In this document: piece after piece, positions 1 through 8,925 of the stretch | Position numbering within the stretch: the stretch's first letter is position 1 | How the letters are laid out: each line of letters begins with the position of its first letter | Source: Aliiroseovarius sp. | Lineage (GTDB): Bacteria; Pseudomonadota; Alphaproteobacteria; Rhodobacterales; Rhodobacteraceae | Assembly: GCF_030148435.1 (NCBI RefSeq) | Contig: NZ_JASBTN010000051.1 | Coordinates: 1 to 42,144, forward strand | Length of the DNA stretch: 42,144 bases | Reading direction: 5' to 3' | Translations under genes and position numbers: made by a program | Notes under the pieces: generated by a model | Database searches by the model: none | Seen by the model: only the letters and a program-made list of their open reading frames with translations | What the model was told of the DNA's origin: nothing

Positions 1-126
1 CGGCCACGCGGGGTGGTGATCGCGATGAACTCTTCGGATAGGCTGTTCAAGGAAAGCGGCGTGACGGACGGCAATATTGCCATGTTCCGCCAGATTGCCG
101 GGAAGTTGGAAGGGGCGCCAGAATGA
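1..126 (+). CDS. C-terminal end of an unidentified protein (truncated by window edge)
   Basis: An open frame runs from the first base to a TGA at 124-126 and gives 41 residues. The start lies outside the window. The stop overlaps the ATG of the DUF2237 gene in an ATGA junction, so the two genes are probably co-transcribed and translationally coupled. The tail is soluble-looking with no membrane segment. I do not recognise the family from this fragment and assign no function. Confidence 0.6.
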   Translation, partial: RPRGVVIAMNSSDRLFKESGVTDGNIAMFRQIAGKLEGAPE

Positions 127-497
127 GACCGGAACCGGACAAGCCGATCAATGTGCTGGGCGGTGAGCTGATCGAATGCGGCCGCGACCCGGTAACTGGC
201 TATTTCCGCGATGGCCACTGCAACACCTGCGACGCGGACATGGGCAACCACACGGTCTGCGCGATCATGACGGATGAGTTCCTGGCGTTTTCGAAATATG
301 TCGGCAACGACCTGACCACACCGCGCCCCGAGTTTGGCTTCGAGGGGCTGATGGCCGGGGATCACTGGTGCCTCTGTGCCGCACGCTTTCTGCAGGCTCA
401 TGACGAGGGCTGCGCGCCGCGCGTGGTGCTGCAGGCGACCCACGGCCGCGCGTTGGAAGTTGTCCCCCTGAAGGTGCTCAGGCTCTACGCGGCCTGA
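123..497 (+). CDS. DUF2237 family protein
   Basis: A 124-residue protein that matches the DUF2237 family over its whole length. Recognisable blocks are NVLGGELIECGRDPVTGYFRDG near residues 10-31, a CNTC motif, the segment HTVCAIMTDEFLAFSKYVGN, PRPEFGF, and DHWCLCAARFLQA, followed by the conserved ending ATHGRALEVVPL. The protein is rich in conserved cysteines, which suggests metal binding or redox sensitivity, but no activity is established for the family as far as I know. The ATG overlaps the stop of the preceding partial gene, so the start is well supported. No signal peptide or membrane segment is visible, so it is probably cytoplasmic. Confidence 0.88.
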   Translation: MRPEPDKPINVLGGELIECGRDPVTGYFRDGHCNTCDADMGNHTVCAIMTDEFLAFSKYVGNDLTTPRPEFGFEGLMAGDHWCLCAARFLQAHDEGCAPRVVLQATHGRALEVVPLKVLRLYAA

Positions 498-624
498 GCG
501 GGGCGGGACCGGTTTCCGCACCCAACGCGGATGACCCGCCCGGTGCGCCGCTCCCGGCAAAATCCACCTTCCGCGCGGGGCTGGCGGAGTGGCCTTCCAC
601 CCCGCAGCCCCCGGGCGGGGGCGA

Positions 625-1053
625 TCAGCCGATCGACACGACCTCGAAGTCGAAGATCAGGGTCTTGCCGGCCAGAAAGTGGTTGGCGTCCATGGTCACG
701 GTCTCGTCAGTTACTTTTGCAACGGTGACGGGCATGGCGCGGCCATCGGGGCTGCGCATCTGCAGCTGAGTGCCGATTTCCAGCGGGATTTCGGCGGGGA
801 TCTCACCGCGCGGGACTTCCAGCAGGCCCTGGGGGTCATGGTCGCCGTAGGCGTCGGCGGCGGGGATCGAGACGTTCTTCTTCTCGCCCACGCTCATGCC
901 GGGCAGCTCGCGGTCCAGCCCGACGATGACCATGCCGGACCCCACGGTGAATTCCAGCGGATCGCGCCCCTCGGAGCTGTCGAAGACCGATCCGTCCTCC
1001 AGGCTGCCGGTATAGTGGATGCGCACCTTGTCGCCCGATTTCACTTCGGTCAT
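625..1053 (-). CDS. FKBP-type peptidyl-prolyl cis-trans isomerase, SlyD-like
   Basis: A 142-residue protein with the SlyD arrangement: an FKBP half (VRIHYTGSLEDGSVFDSS near residues 10-28, then GSGMVIVGLDRELPGMSVGEKK), an inserted flap domain around residues 70-120 that acts as a chaperone in this family, and return to the FKBP fold at the end (LIFDFEVVSI). It should catalyse prolyl isomerisation in the cytoplasm. The C-terminus stops straight after the fold, so the His/Cys-rich metal-binding tail of E. coli SlyD is absent. There is no signal peptide. It is transcribed away from the glycosyltransferase-like gene's end, with a 136-base gap. Family identification is secure; client proteins are unknown. 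Confidence 0.92.
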   Translation of the reverse strand: MTEVKSGDKVRIHYTGSLEDGSVFDSSEGRDPLEFTVGSGMVIVGLDRELPGMSVGEKKNVSIPAADAYGDHDPQGLLEVPRGEIPAEIPLEIGTQLQMRSPDGRAMPVTVAKVTDETVTMDANHFLAGKTLIFDFEVVSIG

Positions 1054-1189
1054 GGGATACCTCGTCTGTCTTGGGAATGGATGAACGAGGCCGATGTCAC
1101 GGGTACTCGTATGGACCCGGGCAGGATAGGGGGCAGGGCAGCGATGTAAACCTGTTATTCGGGAGCCTACCTCCCGGGAGGGAAACCGC

Positions 1190-2053
1190 TCAGAACCACT
1201 GCCCGGGTTCCATCAACCCCAGATCCAGGAGCTGTTGCGAGGACCAGTCGAACTCGGTCGAGTTGTGCCATCTGAACGTGTGGATGTCGAAAGTCGACCC
1301 GGCGTTCGACTTCAGCGCCTTGGCGGTGCGGAAACTGACGATGGCGGTGGTGATATTGTGATGCCAGGGACAGGAATAGGTGTTGTATTCCTCGTCATTG
1401 AACGTGTGGTCGGGACGCAGGCGTAGCCCCTTTTTTGCGCGGAACAGCGAGATGCGGTCGATCTTGCGGCGATGTTTGGGGATGTGTTCCTCGAACCGCC
1501 AGCGCAGCCCGCCGAAGAAGTCGAGCTGGCGTTCCTTCGGGTGGCCTTTCTCGTCCGGTCGACCCAGCGCGTAATAACCGGATTTGTCGAGCCAGGCGTT
1601 CTCCAGCGAGACCGCATCGGGAAAGCGGCCCAGGTCGTCGGCATAGAGGTCCACCACGTAGGTCAGCACCGAATTGCGCCGTTCCTCGGCGTGGAAAGCC
1701 AGCATTTCGCGGACATTTCGGGTCTCGCAAAACGGGTGGAACAGATATTCGGCATTGTAGCAGTAGTAGAGCCAGATCCCCTCGGCGGCCTCGATCACCG
1801 CATTCACGGCCTCGGTCAAGGCGTTGCCGTCCGACAGGTCATAGCGGATACGGTGAACGGTATCCGAGAGATCCTCGGGCAGGGTCAGCTCGTCGGGGGC
1901 AAACAGCAGCACCTGGGCGAACCCTGCCATTTGGTGGTGGCGAACGGTCGTATCGACCTCGACCAGATCCTCGGCAAAGATCATCGCCACCGGCCCCTTG
2001 GCCAACGCCGATTTGCCGTCGCGCAGGAACGCTTTCAGACCGGTATGATACAT
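1190..2053 (-). CDS. Putative glycosyltransferase family 2-like protein
   Basis: A 287-residue protein starting MYHTGLKAFLRDG. The open frame continues upstream antisense to miaB, but the ATG at 2053 is chosen because it gives a compact protein and leaves an intergenic region before miaB. Features resembling the GT2-like proteins that replace classical DXD glycosyltransferases are AMIFAEDLVEVDTTVRHHQMAGF near residue 23 (an opening with a strand and 'entry to a distant site' helix) and a central GIWLYYCYNAEYLFHPF segment where a DxDE-type metal site would sit. The C-terminal half is basic (KHRRKIDRISLFRAKKG) and ends with several Trp/His residues. No membrane segment is visible. The substrate is unknown, the canonical DXD is not obvious, and the assignment rests on overall resemblance. 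Confidence 0.6.
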   Translation of the reverse strand: MYHTGLKAFLRDGKSALAKGPVAMIFAEDLVEVDTTVRHHQMAGFAQVLLFAPDELTLPEDLSDTVHRIRYDLSDGNALTEAVNAVIEAAEGIWLYYCYNAEYLFHPFCETRNVREMLAFHAEERRNSVLTYVVDLYADDLGRFPDAVSLENAWLDKSGYYALGRPDEKGHPKERQLDFFGGLRWRFEEHIPKHRRKIDRISLFRAKKGLRLRPDHTFNDEEYNTYSCPWHHNITTAIVSFRTAKALKSNAGSTFDIHTFRWHNSTEFDWSSQQLLDLGLMEPGQWF

Positions 2054-2245
2054 GCGTACTCTCCCATCTCTGCCTATGGCAGATGCCTGGTTAAAATTCC
2101 ATGAAATCCAAAGGGTTTGCAAGGGTGGGGGCGTGGGCCGGAGCCGTGAGCGCCGGGGAATGGAATGACCCGCGCCGCGGTGATATTGCACGCAAACCGG
2201 ATTTCCCGTAGAACCGCCGCCTGATCCAAGCCGGGAATCCGTCAC

Positions 2246-3568
2246 ATGTCCGATCCGAAAAAGCTCTTCATCCGCACCTATGGCTGCCAGATGAACGTCT
2301 ATGACAGTGAACGCATGGCCGAAGCGCTGGGCGCGGATGGCTATGAGCAGACGGACAGTCCCGATGACGCGGACATGATCCTGCTCAATACCTGCCACAT
2401 CCGCGAAAAGGCCGCCGAGAAGGTCTATTCGGAACTGGGGCGCTACAAGGGGCTGAAGGCCGACAAGCCGGACCTGAAGATCGGCGTCGCCGGCTGCGTG
2501 GCCCAGGCCGAGGGCGAAGAAATCATGCGCCGTCAGCCGATGGTCGACCTGGTGGTCGGCCCGCAGACCTATCACCGCCTGCCTTCGATGATGGAACAGG
2601 TGAATCAGGGCGAAAAGGCGCTGGATACGGACTTCCCCGAAGAGGACAAGTTCGAACACCTCCCCAAACGCCCCCTGCCGCAGCGCAACCCGACCGCCTT
2701 TTTGACCGTTCAGGAGGGCTGCGACAAGTTCTGCGCCTTCTGCGTGGTGCCCTATACACGGGGTGTCGAGGTCAGCCGCCCGGTCGAGCGCATCCTGCGC
2801 GAGGCGAATGAACTGGTCGAACGCGGTGTGCGCGAGATCACCCTGCTGGGCCAGAACGTGAACGGCTACCATGGAGAGGGCCCTGATGGGGATTGGTCGC
2901 TGGCCAAACTGATCTGGGCGCTGAATGACGTCGACGGGCTGGAGCGTATCCGTTTCACCACCTCGCACCCGAACGACATGGACGACGCGCTGATCGAAGC
3001 CCATGGCGAATGCGAAAAGCTGATGCCCTACCTGCATCTGCCGGTTCAGTCGGGCTCGGATTTCATCCTGAAACGCATGAACCGCTCGCATACCGCAGAC
3101 AGCTACCTGCGGCTGATCGAGCGCATCCGCGCGGCGCGGCCGGACATCCTGATTTCGGGCGATTTCATCGTCGGCTTCCCGGAAGAAAGCGATGCGGATT
3201 TCCAGGCCACGATGGATCTGATCCGCGAAGTCAAATACGGTCAGGCGTTCAGCTTCAAATATTCGACCCGCCCGGGCACCCCGGCGGCGGAACGCGCGCA
3301 GGTCGAGGACGCGGTGGCCAGCCAGCGTCTTTACCAGTTGCAGGCGCTGATCACCGAACAGCAGCGCGCGGTGCAGGATGCGATGGTCGGCCAGGAGGTC
3401 GGCGTGCTGTTCGAAAAGCCCGGCCGCCTCGACGGCCAGATGGTCGGCAAGTCGGACCACCTGCACGCGGTTTATGTGCAGGCGCCGGACGTTCAGAAGG
3501 GCGATCTGCGCCGGGTGCGCATCACCGAAAGCGGGCCGAATTCTTTGGGTGGTCAGTTGATCGACTGA
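2246..3568 (+). CDS. miaB: tRNA-2-methylthio-N6-dimethylallyladenosine synthase MiaB
   Basis: A 440-residue radical SAM methylthiotransferase that adds the methylthio group to i6A37 of tRNAs reading UNN codons. The N-terminal UPF0004 domain carries the three cysteines that bind the auxiliary iron-sulfur cluster (C14 in TYGCQMN, C50 in [10 protein letters not shown]84 in AGCVAQAEG). The radical SAM CxxxCxxC motif is C159, C163 and C166 (GCDKFCAFC). SAM-binding blocks ([33 protein letters not shown]) follow, and a TRAM domain occupies the last 65 residues. Length is standard. The gene is divergent from the glycosyltransferase-like gene with 192 bases between them. Confidence 0.97.
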   Translation: MSDPKKLFIRTYGCQMNVYDSERMAEALGADGYEQTDSPDDADMILLNTCHIREKAAEKVYSELGRYKGLKADKPDLKIGVAGCVAQAEGEEIMRRQPMVDLVVGPQTYHRLPSMMEQVNQGEKALDTDFPEEDKFEHLPKRPLPQRNPTAFLTVQEGCDKFCAFCVVPYTRGVEVSRPVERILREANELVERGVREITLLGQNVNGYHGEGPDGDWSLAKLIWALNDVDGLERIRFTTSHPNDMDDALIEAHGECEKLMPYLHLPVQSGSDFILKRMNRSHTADSYLRLIERIRAARPDILISGDFIVGFPEESDADFQATMDLIREVKYGQAFSFKYSTRPGTPAAERAQVEDAVASQRLYQLQALITEQQRAVQDAMVGQEVGVLFEKPGRLDGQMVGKSDHLHAVYVQAPDVQKGDLRRVRITESGPNSLGGQLID

Positions 3569-3758
3569 CCCGCAGGTCACGGCGACACCGCCAAGTTCAA
3601 GCCCGGCCGGGTCGCGCGAGCGCCCCGCTGTATCCGCTTGGTGCGATTTCCGGGGAACTGTTCCTGCTCAGGCAGGCAATGGCCGTTCGGGTCTGCTTTC
3701 GTTCATCAATCTGATACAATATATGGTAAAACATTCTTCCAAAGCCCACGAAACTTGC

Positions 3759-3774
3759 TAGACTTGTCTATACA
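3759..3774 (+). promoter_or_regulatory. Possible operator/promoter element before the OmpA-type gene
   Basis: Within an unusually AT-rich stretch of the 266-base gap after miaB there is a perfect inverted repeat TAGAC-TT-GTCTA at 3759-3770, overlapping a -10-like TATACA at 3769-3774. No good -35 hexamer is seen at 16-18 bases upstream. The position, about 60 bases before the OmpA-type start, fits a regulated promoter. This is inference from sequence pattern only. Confidence 0.3.
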
Positions 3775-3834
3775 TCGTGACAAAACCTGCCCGAGGCATA
3801 CGGCCCCGGGCACAGGATCAGATGGGGGATAGTG

Positions 3835-4410
3835 GTGAAGAGAATTGGCAAAGTAATGTCTGGCGTGATGGCCGTCGCGGCCCTGTCGCTGGGAGGGGTT
3901 GCTCCGGTCTTGGCGCAAAGCACGCCGCCGCCGGTCGCGGGCACTGTGGACTGGGGCCTCTGGGTGGACAATGACGGCTGCATGCACTGGTGGGCGGATG
4001 GCGGTCTGGAAGGCTATATGCTGGACCGCGTGGATCCGGAGACCGGACGCCCGGTCTGTCTGGAAAAGAATATTTGCCTGACAGAGAACACGGATACGCT
4101 GTTTCCGACCGACAGCGCGCGGCTGACCGCCTCGGGCAAGGCGCGGCTTGAGGAGTTCTTCCGCAATGCCGGTGCCTTCGGCTATGCCATCTACGGCCAT
4201 ACCGACAGCCGCGCCTCGGATGAATACAACATGCGCCTGTCGCAGCGCCGCGCGCGTTCGGTTGCCAAGGTGGCCCGCTCGGTCGGCGCCGTGGTCGAAC
4301 GCGAGATCGGCTATGGAGAACGCCGCCCGGTCGCGCCGAATGACAGCGCCGCCAACATGCAGAAGAACCGCCGTGTCGAGGTGGTGTGCTACACGTGGGA
4401 CGACAAATGA
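3835..4410 (+). CDS. OmpA family protein with an N-terminal Cys-bounded motif
   Basis: A 191-residue exported protein. The GTG at 3835 is preferred over the GTG at 3832 because the GGGGG at 3824-3828 then has a 6-base spacing. Residues 1-28 form a signal peptide ending APVLAQ. Residues 45-75 are a short motif bounded by C49 and C75 with conserved DGC, DGGLEGY, DP and PVC. Residues 78-186 are an OmpA-type peptidoglycan-binding domain (TLFPTDSARL, YGHTDSRASDEYNMRLSQRRA, GYGERRPVAPN, KNRRVEVV). It therefore probably sits in the periplasm bound to murein. No beta-barrel is present. The following lipoprotein gene overlaps it (ATGA) and repeats the 45-75 motif, which suggests a functional pair. Confidence 0.88.
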   Translation: MKRIGKVMSGVMAVAALSLGGVAPVLAQSTPPPVAGTVDWGLWVDNDGCMHWWADGGLEGYMLDRVDPETGRPVCLEKNICLTENTDTLFPTDSARLTASGKARLEEFFRNAGAFGYAIYGHTDSRASDEYNMRLSQRRARSVAKVARSVGAVVEREIGYGERRPVAPNDSAANMQKNRRVEVVCYTWDDK

Positions 4411-4766
4411 TGACGCGTAACTTCTCTTTCGCCCTGATCGGGTCCGCGCTGATCCTGTCGGCATGTGCCGAGGGCCGTGGCCTGGAGCCCTATACCGGAA
4501 ATCCGAATGCGGTGATCGCAACCAACGAGGATCGGGGCGACGACAATGTGAGTATCGCCGATGGCGAGGCCGCGATCGTCTATGACCCGGACGGCTGCCA
4601 GGGCTGGATGATCGACGACGGTCTCGAAGGCTATGCCGGCCGGCGGTTCGATCCGAAATCCGGGTTGCCGGTCTGCGACGACAATTACCCGCCGGGCACG
4701 GTGGTCGGCGACTACCAGTCGGGCAGCCCCGGTATCCGCGACTACGTCCCGGACAACGGCAACTGA
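4407..4766 (+). CDS. Small lipoprotein sharing a motif with the upstream OmpA-type protein
   Basis: A 119-residue protein. The ATG at 4407 overlaps the stop of the OmpA-type gene, and a second ATG follows immediately, so translational coupling is likely. A lipoprotein signal ends in the lipobox LSAC with C20 as the lipidated residue. Alanine follows the cysteine, so export to the outer membrane is expected. Residues 60-90 align without gaps to residues 45-75 of the neighbouring OmpA-type protein, with 18 of 31 identical, including both cysteines (C64, C90) and DGLEGY. The remaining tail is acidic and rich in Gly, Pro and Tyr. I do not recognise a named family; a role in envelope structure with its partner is inferred. 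Confidence 0.8.
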   Translation: MMTRNFSFALIGSALILSACAEGRGLEPYTGNPNAVIATNEDRGDDNVSIADGEAAIVYDPDGCQGWMIDDGLEGYAGRRFDPKSGLPVCDDNYPPGTVVGDYQSGSPGIRDYVPDNGN

Positions 4767-4798
4767 GTGGGCCTGCACTCACATATCACCAGCTTGCG

Positions 4799-4829
4799 CG
4801 GCCGCCGGGTTCTCCGGCGGCCGTTCTTG
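4799..4829 (+). terminator. Rho-independent terminator after the lipoprotein gene
   Basis: A 10-base perfect stem (CGGCCGCCGG at 4799-4808 with CCGGCGGCCG at 4814-4823), a 5-base loop and a T-rich tail (TTCTTGT). It lies 33 bases after the lipoprotein stop and separates it from the phoH operon. Confidence 0.75.
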
Positions 4830-4866
4830 TCTCATTCCCGTGAAGTTTCGTTTTGCGGGCTTGCGT

Positions 4867-4896
4867 CCCCTCGATGGGCTTGGCACCATCGAGGGG
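4867..4896 (+). promoter_or_regulatory. Perfect hairpin in the phoH leader
   Basis: CCCCTCGATGG (4867-4877) and CCATCGAGGGG (4886-4896) form an 11-base perfect stem with an 8-base loop. It is followed by AAACCACAC rather than a T-run, so it is not a standard terminator. It ends 27 bases before the phoH start codon, close to the ribosome-binding site, and could shape translation or protect the mRNA 5' end. Confidence 0.45.
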
Positions 4897-4923
4897 AAAC
4901 CACACTCTTGAACGGAGAAAGAT

Positions 4924-5943
4924 TTGGGCATTGACGCTCTGACCCCGCCGGCACCTGAACAAGTCCACGAAACCCTGATGGAGTTTCCCGACAACCGGCT
5001 TCTGATCGACCTCTGCGGCGAGTTTGACCGCAACCTTGCCCAGATCGAACACCAGCTCTCGGTCCAGATCATCCGCCGCGGCAACCAATTGGCGTTGATC
5101 GGCGAGGGCGGGGCCCGCGGTCAGGCGGCGGCGGTTCTGCAGGCGCTCTATCAGCGGCTTGAGACCGGGCGCGCGATCGAGGCGGGTGACATTGACGGCG
5201 AGATCCGCATGGGCGGCTCGGAAGCCGATACCGGCGCGCGCGAAGGCGACCAGATGGAGCTGTTCAAGGGCGGGCGGGTCGAGATCAAGACCCGCAAGAA
5301 GCTGATCGAACCGCGCACCGAGGCGCAGAAGGCCTATGTGCAGAGCCTGTTCGGGAACGAGCTTGCCTTCGGCATCGGGCCGGCGGGCACCGGCAAGACC
5401 TACCTGGCCGTGGCGGTGGGCGTGAACATGTTCATCGGCGGTCACGTGGACCGGATCATCCTGTCGCGCCCGGCCGTCGAGGCGGGCGAGAAGCTGGGCT
5501 ATCTGCCCGGCGACATGAAGGACAAGGTCGATCCCTACATGCAGCCGCTTTATGATGCGCTGAACGACTTCCTGCCCGGCAAGCAGGTGGCGAAGCTGAT
5601 TGAAGAAAAGCGCATCGAGATTGCGCCTCTGGCATTCATGCGCGGCCGCACCCTGTCCAACGCTTTCGTGGTGCTGGACGAAGCGCAGAATGCGACCACG
5701 ATGCAGATGAAGATGTTCCTGACCCGCCTGGGCGAGGGCTCGCGCATGGTGATCACCGGCGACCGCAGTCAGGTTGATCTGCCGCGCGGGGTGCAATCGG
5801 GGTTGCGCGATGCGGAGGGGCTGCTGAAGGGCATCGACCAGATCGCCTTCAACTATTTCACCGCCAAGGACGTGGTGCGCCATGCGCTTGTGGCCAGGAT
5901 CATCGAGGCCTATGACGCGGCGGATATCGCCAAGCAGGCGTGA
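4924..5943 (+). CDS. phoH: PhoH family ATPase (YbeZ-like)
   Basis: A 339-residue PhoH-like NTPase, tied in many bacteria to ribosome and RNA maturation together with YbeY. The TTG at 4924 is chosen because GGAG at 4914-4917 lies 6 bases before it. A KH-like N-terminal region (residues 20-90) precedes the ATPase domain. Walker A is GPAGTGKT at residues 152-159 and Walker B is VVLDEAQ at 249-255, followed by the family's TGDRSQVDLP. It is the first gene of a phoH-ybeY-corC-lnt run, the order common across proteobacteria. The protein is cytoplasmic. Confidence 0.95.
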   Translation: MGIDALTPPAPEQVHETLMEFPDNRLLIDLCGEFDRNLAQIEHQLSVQIIRRGNQLALIGEGGARGQAAAVLQALYQRLETGRAIEAGDIDGEIRMGGSEADTGAREGDQMELFKGGRVEIKTRKKLIEPRTEAQKAYVQSLFGNELAFGIGPAGTGKTYLAVAVGVNMFIGGHVDRIILSRPAVEAGEKLGYLPGDMKDKVDPYMQPLYDALNDFLPGKQVAKLIEEKRIEIAPLAFMRGRTLSNAFVVLDEAQNATTMQMKMFLTRLGEGSRMVITGDRSQVDLPRGVQSGLRDAEGLLKGIDQIAFNYFTAKDVVRHALVARIIEAYDAADIAKQA

Positions 5944-5981
5944 TCCGGCGGTGTGGCTGCGCCACGCTCGATTGGTTGAAT

Positions 5982-6030
5982 GGGGGGCTGGCCCCCCAAG
6001 CCCCCCAGGATATTTCCGGAAAGATGAAAG
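5982..6030 (+). repeat. Dispersed intergenic repeat, copy A (before ybeY)
   Basis: A G-run/C-run inverted repeat (GGGGGG at 5982-5987 and CCCCCC at 5992-5997) is followed by a second C-run and the 23-base core 6008-6030 (GGATATTTCC...AAGATGAAAG). The same core recurs at 11673-11695, 34120-34141 (opposite strand) and 40133-40154. Here it ends directly before the ybeY start and so supplies that gene's translation initiation region. Confidence 0.75.
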
Positions 6031-6031
6031 C

Positions 6032-6526
6032 ATGAGTGTCGATCTGGTTCAGGAAGATGCGCGCTGGGACGGGCTGGAGGCTCTGGCCGCGCGGGCCTGT
6101 GGCGCGGTGATGGCGCAACTGGGGTACGATGCGGGGTGGGGCGTGTCTCTGCTGGCGTGTGACGATGCGCGCATTGCCGGGTTGAACGGAGAGTTTCGCG
6201 ACAAGGCGCGGGCAACGAATGTATTGTCCTGGCCGTCGACGGAGCGCGGGGCGGAGGCACCGGGGGAGGCACCGGAGCGGGCCGAGCCTGATTCCCCTGG
6301 GGAGCCTCTGGAGCTGGGGGATATCGCCATTGCCTATGAGACCTGTCAGCGGGAGGCCGCCGAACAGGGCAAGGAATTCGACGCCCATGTGACCCATCTG
6401 CTGGTCCATGGCACCCTGCATCTGTTGGGTTATGACCACATTAACGACAAAGATGCAGGTCTTATGGAAGGTTTGGAGGTGGAAATCCTTGGCAATCTGG
6501 GGATTTCGAACCCATATGAAAGCTGA
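6032..6526 (+). CDS. ybeY: Endoribonuclease / rRNA maturation factor YbeY
   Basis: A 164-residue protein of the YbeY (UPF0054) family, a zinc-dependent endoribonuclease in 16S rRNA processing and ribosome quality control. The metal site is visible as HGTLHLLGYDH with H126, H130 and H136. The start ATG at 6032 lies right after the repeat core, without a strong Shine-Dalgarno sequence (GGAAAG is the nearest). A proline/glutamate-rich insertion around residues 70-95 (GAEAPGEAPERAEPDSPGEP) lengthens the loop before the conserved LGDIAIAYET. It lies between phoH and corC, its usual neighbours. Confidence 0.95.
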   Translation: MSVDLVQEDARWDGLEALAARACGAVMAQLGYDAGWGVSLLACDDARIAGLNGEFRDKARATNVLSWPSTERGAEAPGEAPERAEPDSPGEPLELGDIAIAYETCQREAAEQGKEFDAHVTHLLVHGTLHLLGYDHINDKDAGLMEGLEVEILGNLGISNPYES

Positions 6527-6558
6527 AAGGCGCAATTCCGCGCCGTTGGAAAGGAAAG

Positions 6559-7437
6559 ATGGGCGAAAGTAGCGAGGGATCATCTGCGGCGGCGCGGAGC
6601 GCGCCGGTCGAGGATGACGACAGTCAGGGCGGTTTTTTCAGCCGGATCATCGGGGCGCTCAGCCCCCTGGACGCGGGCGAGGAGGTGCCGGAGGCGCCGG
6701 AGCCCGCCCATGTGACGCCCGTACCGGGCATGGTGAACCTGCGCCGCATGCGGGTCGAGGATGTCGCGGTGCCCAAGGCCGAGATCGTCTCGGCCCCGGT
6801 GGATATCGAAAAGGACGAGCTGGTCGAGTTGTTTCGCGACAGCGGCCTGACCCGGCTGCCCGTGTTCGAGGGCACCCTGGACAGCCCCTGCGGATTTGTG
6901 CATCTGAAGGATTTCGCGCTGGGGCATGGGTTCAACGGCTCGGGGGCCGAATACGAGCTGCGCGGGCTGTTGCGCCCCCTGCAATACGTGCCTCCGTCGA
7001 TGCCCATCGGCGTGCTTTTGCAGAAGATGCAGGCGGAGCGCATTCACATGGCCCTGGTGATCGATGAATATGGTGGTGTGGACGGGCTGGTCACGATCGA
7101 GGACCTGATCGAACAGGTCATTGGCGAAATCGAAGATGAACATGACCTTGAGGAGGGCGCGCTGTGGGTGGCCGAGAAACCGGGGTGTTACCTGGTCGAG
7201 GCCAGGGCCCCGCTGGAGGAGTTCGAGGCCGAGATCGGCATGCGCCTGCACGGGCTGGCAGAGGATGACGAGGAGGTCGAAACGCTTGGTGGCCTGGTCT
7301 TTCTTCTGTCCGGACACGTGCCCGCGCGGGGCGAGATGATTCCCCATCCCGAGGGCGTGGAATTCGAGGTGGTCGATGCCGACCCCCGGCGGATCAAACG
7401 GTTGCGCGTGAGGTTGCACGGTGGCTCGGTGGCCTAA
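6559..7437 (+). CDS. corC: CorC/HlyC family CBS-domain protein
   Basis: A 292-residue cytoplasmic protein. A variable acidic N-terminus (residues 1-55) leads into a pair of CBS domains from about 65 to 185 ([70 protein letters not shown]), followed by a CorC/HlyC domain to the end. The membrane-spanning DUF21 part of larger relatives is missing, as in classic CorC. Family members are linked to magnesium/cobalt efflux, but the older name hemolysin is still in use, and the exact role is uncertain. The C-terminal coding sequence overlaps the lnt start by 17 bases. Confidence 0.9.
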   Translation: MGESSEGSSAAARSAPVEDDDSQGGFFSRIIGALSPLDAGEEVPEAPEPAHVTPVPGMVNLRRMRVEDVAVPKAEIVSAPVDIEKDELVELFRDSGLTRLPVFEGTLDSPCGFVHLKDFALGHGFNGSGAEYELRGLLRPLQYVPPSMPIGVLLQKMQAERIHMALVIDEYGGVDGLVTIEDLIEQVIGEIEDEHDLEEGALWVAEKPGCYLVEARAPLEEFEAEIGMRLHGLAEDDEEVETLGGLVFLLSGHVPARGEMIPHPEGVEFEVVDADPRRIKRLRVRLHGGSVA

Positions 7438-8911
7438 GCCTGAGCGCGGCGCGCTCTGGTCCGGTCTGGCCGGGGCCGGGGCTGCGCTTGGGCAGGCCCC
7501 CTTCGGTCTCTGGCCGGCGACCGTGTTGGGGCTGGCGCTGGGGGCCTGGCTGGTACGCCGGGCCGGAACCTGGCCCGTGGCGGCCGGGCGCGGCTGGGCG
7601 CTGGGCGCGGGCTTTTTCGCCGTGACCCTGATCTGGATTGTGCAACCCTTCCTGGTTGACCCCTGGCGTCATGGCTGGATGGCGCCCTTTGCCATCCTGT
7701 TGATGGCAGGGGGGTTGGCCCTGTTCTGGGGCGCTGCCTCCGGCCTCGCGTGGCGGGTCGACCGTCAGGCATTGCCCCTGGCCTGGCCGATCTTCATGGG
7801 CCTGGCCGAGCTCCTGCGCGGCAGGCTTTTCACCGGCTTTCCCTGGGGGGAGCCGGGAGGGATCTGGATCGATACGCCGCTGGCGCAGGGGGCGGCTTAC
7901 GTGGGTGCGGCCGGATTGACCTTCCTGACTTTTGTCCTGGTGGCGGCCCTGACGACCGGGCGCCTTGCCGCCGGACTGGCGCTGTCGGGGCTTGCTCTGG
8001 CCTGGTTGGCCGGTGGGATGCGCGCGGGACCGGTGGGGGAGACGGATGTGCGCCTTCGTCTGGTCCAGCCCAACGCGGCGCAGCACCTGAAATGGGATCC
8101 GGAATACGCGCCGCGTTTCGTCGCGCGGCAGTTAGAGCTTTCCGCCGCGCCAGCCGACCGCCCCCCCGACCTTGTGATCTGGCCGGAAACCGCGCTGCCC
8201 TATCTTCTGCGCAACGCGGAACCGGTTTTGCGTCAGGCCGCAGCGGCGGCACAGGCGCCCGTCGTGCTGGGCATCCAGCGGGCCGAGGCCGGGCGATACT
8301 ACAACTCCATGGCGGTGATCGACGCGGGGGGCAATCTGAAAGATGTCTACGACAAGGCGCATCTGGTGCCCTTCGGCGAATATATTCCCGGTGGCAACCT
8401 GCTTGCGCAGATCGGCATCACCGCCTTTGCCTCGCAGCGCGGCTATGGCTATTCGCCGGGTCCGGGTGCCCGGGTGCTGGATCTGGGCGCGGCAGGCAAG
8501 GCTCTGCCGCTGATCTGTTACGAGGCAATCTTTGCGCGCGACCTGCGCGCCGCGCCCGAACGGGCGGGCTGGGTGTTGCAGATTACCAATGATGCCTGGT
8601 TCGGCACCTTCTCAGGGCCGCAGCAGCACCTGGCCCAGGCCCGGATGCGCGCGATCGAGATGGGGCTGCCGGTGGTCCGGGCCGCCAATACGGGAATATC
8701 CGCGGTGATCGACCCGCTGGGCCGCGTCACTTCGTCGCTGGGTCTGGGGCAGCAGGGATATCTTGATGCCACCCTGCCCAGGGCCTTGCCGGAAACGGTA
8801 TTCGCCCGGTTTGGCAACCTTGCATTGGTCGTGATGCTTGCCGGCGGCGGCCTCGGGCTCCTTGCCCGGCGCAGGCGAATTGCCGTTGACGCAGGCTCGC
8901 GGCGGATGTAA
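7421..8911 (+). CDS. lnt: Apolipoprotein N-acyltransferase Lnt
   Basis: A 496-residue inner-membrane enzyme that adds the third acyl chain to the N-terminal cysteine of lipoproteins. Residues 1-205 contain six or so hydrophobic segments, and 208-470 form the periplasmic nitrilase-like domain. The catalytic triad is visible: E256 ([10 protein letters not shown]), K312 ([14 protein letters not shown]) and C366 (LICYEAIF). A last membrane helix follows near 470-487. The GTG start at 7421 lies within corC, 17 bases before its stop, so the two are coupled. Its products would include the lipoproteins encoded in this window. Confidence 0.95.
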   Translation: MARWPKPERGALWSGLAGAGAALGQAPFGLWPATVLGLALGAWLVRRAGTWPVAAGRGWALGAGFFAVTLIWIVQPFLVDPWRHGWMAPFAILLMAGGLALFWGAASGLAWRVDRQALPLAWPIFMGLAELLRGRLFTGFPWGEPGGIWIDTPLAQGAAYVGAAGLTFLTFVLVAALTTGRLAAGLALSGLALAWLAGGMRAGPVGETDVRLRLVQPNAAQHLKWDPEYAPRFVARQLELSAAPADRPPDLVIWPETALPYLLRNAEPVLRQAAAAAQAPVVLGIQRAEAGRYYNSMAVIDAGGNLKDVYDKAHLVPFGEYIPGGNLLAQIGITAFASQRGYGYSPGPGARVLDLGAAGKALPLICYEAIFARDLRAAPERAGWVLQITNDAWFGTFSGPQQHLAQARMRAIEMGLPVVRAANTGISAVIDPLGRVTSSLGLGQQGYLDATLPRALPETVFARFGNLALVVMLAGGGLGLLARRRRIAVDAGSRRM

Positions 8912-8925
8912 CGCGGATAGACACA

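Noticed and set aside
1171-1180. CTCCCGGGAG palindrome between the FKBP and glycosyltransferase-like genes
   Set aside because: Short and GC-rich, with no T-tract or partner site. It could arise by chance in this composition.
1190-3580. A 796-codon open frame on the minus strand extending over the whole of miaB
   Set aside because: Its upstream part is the antisense shadow of miaB. Only the downstream 287 codons from the ATG at 2053 have protein-like content and leave a promoter gap.
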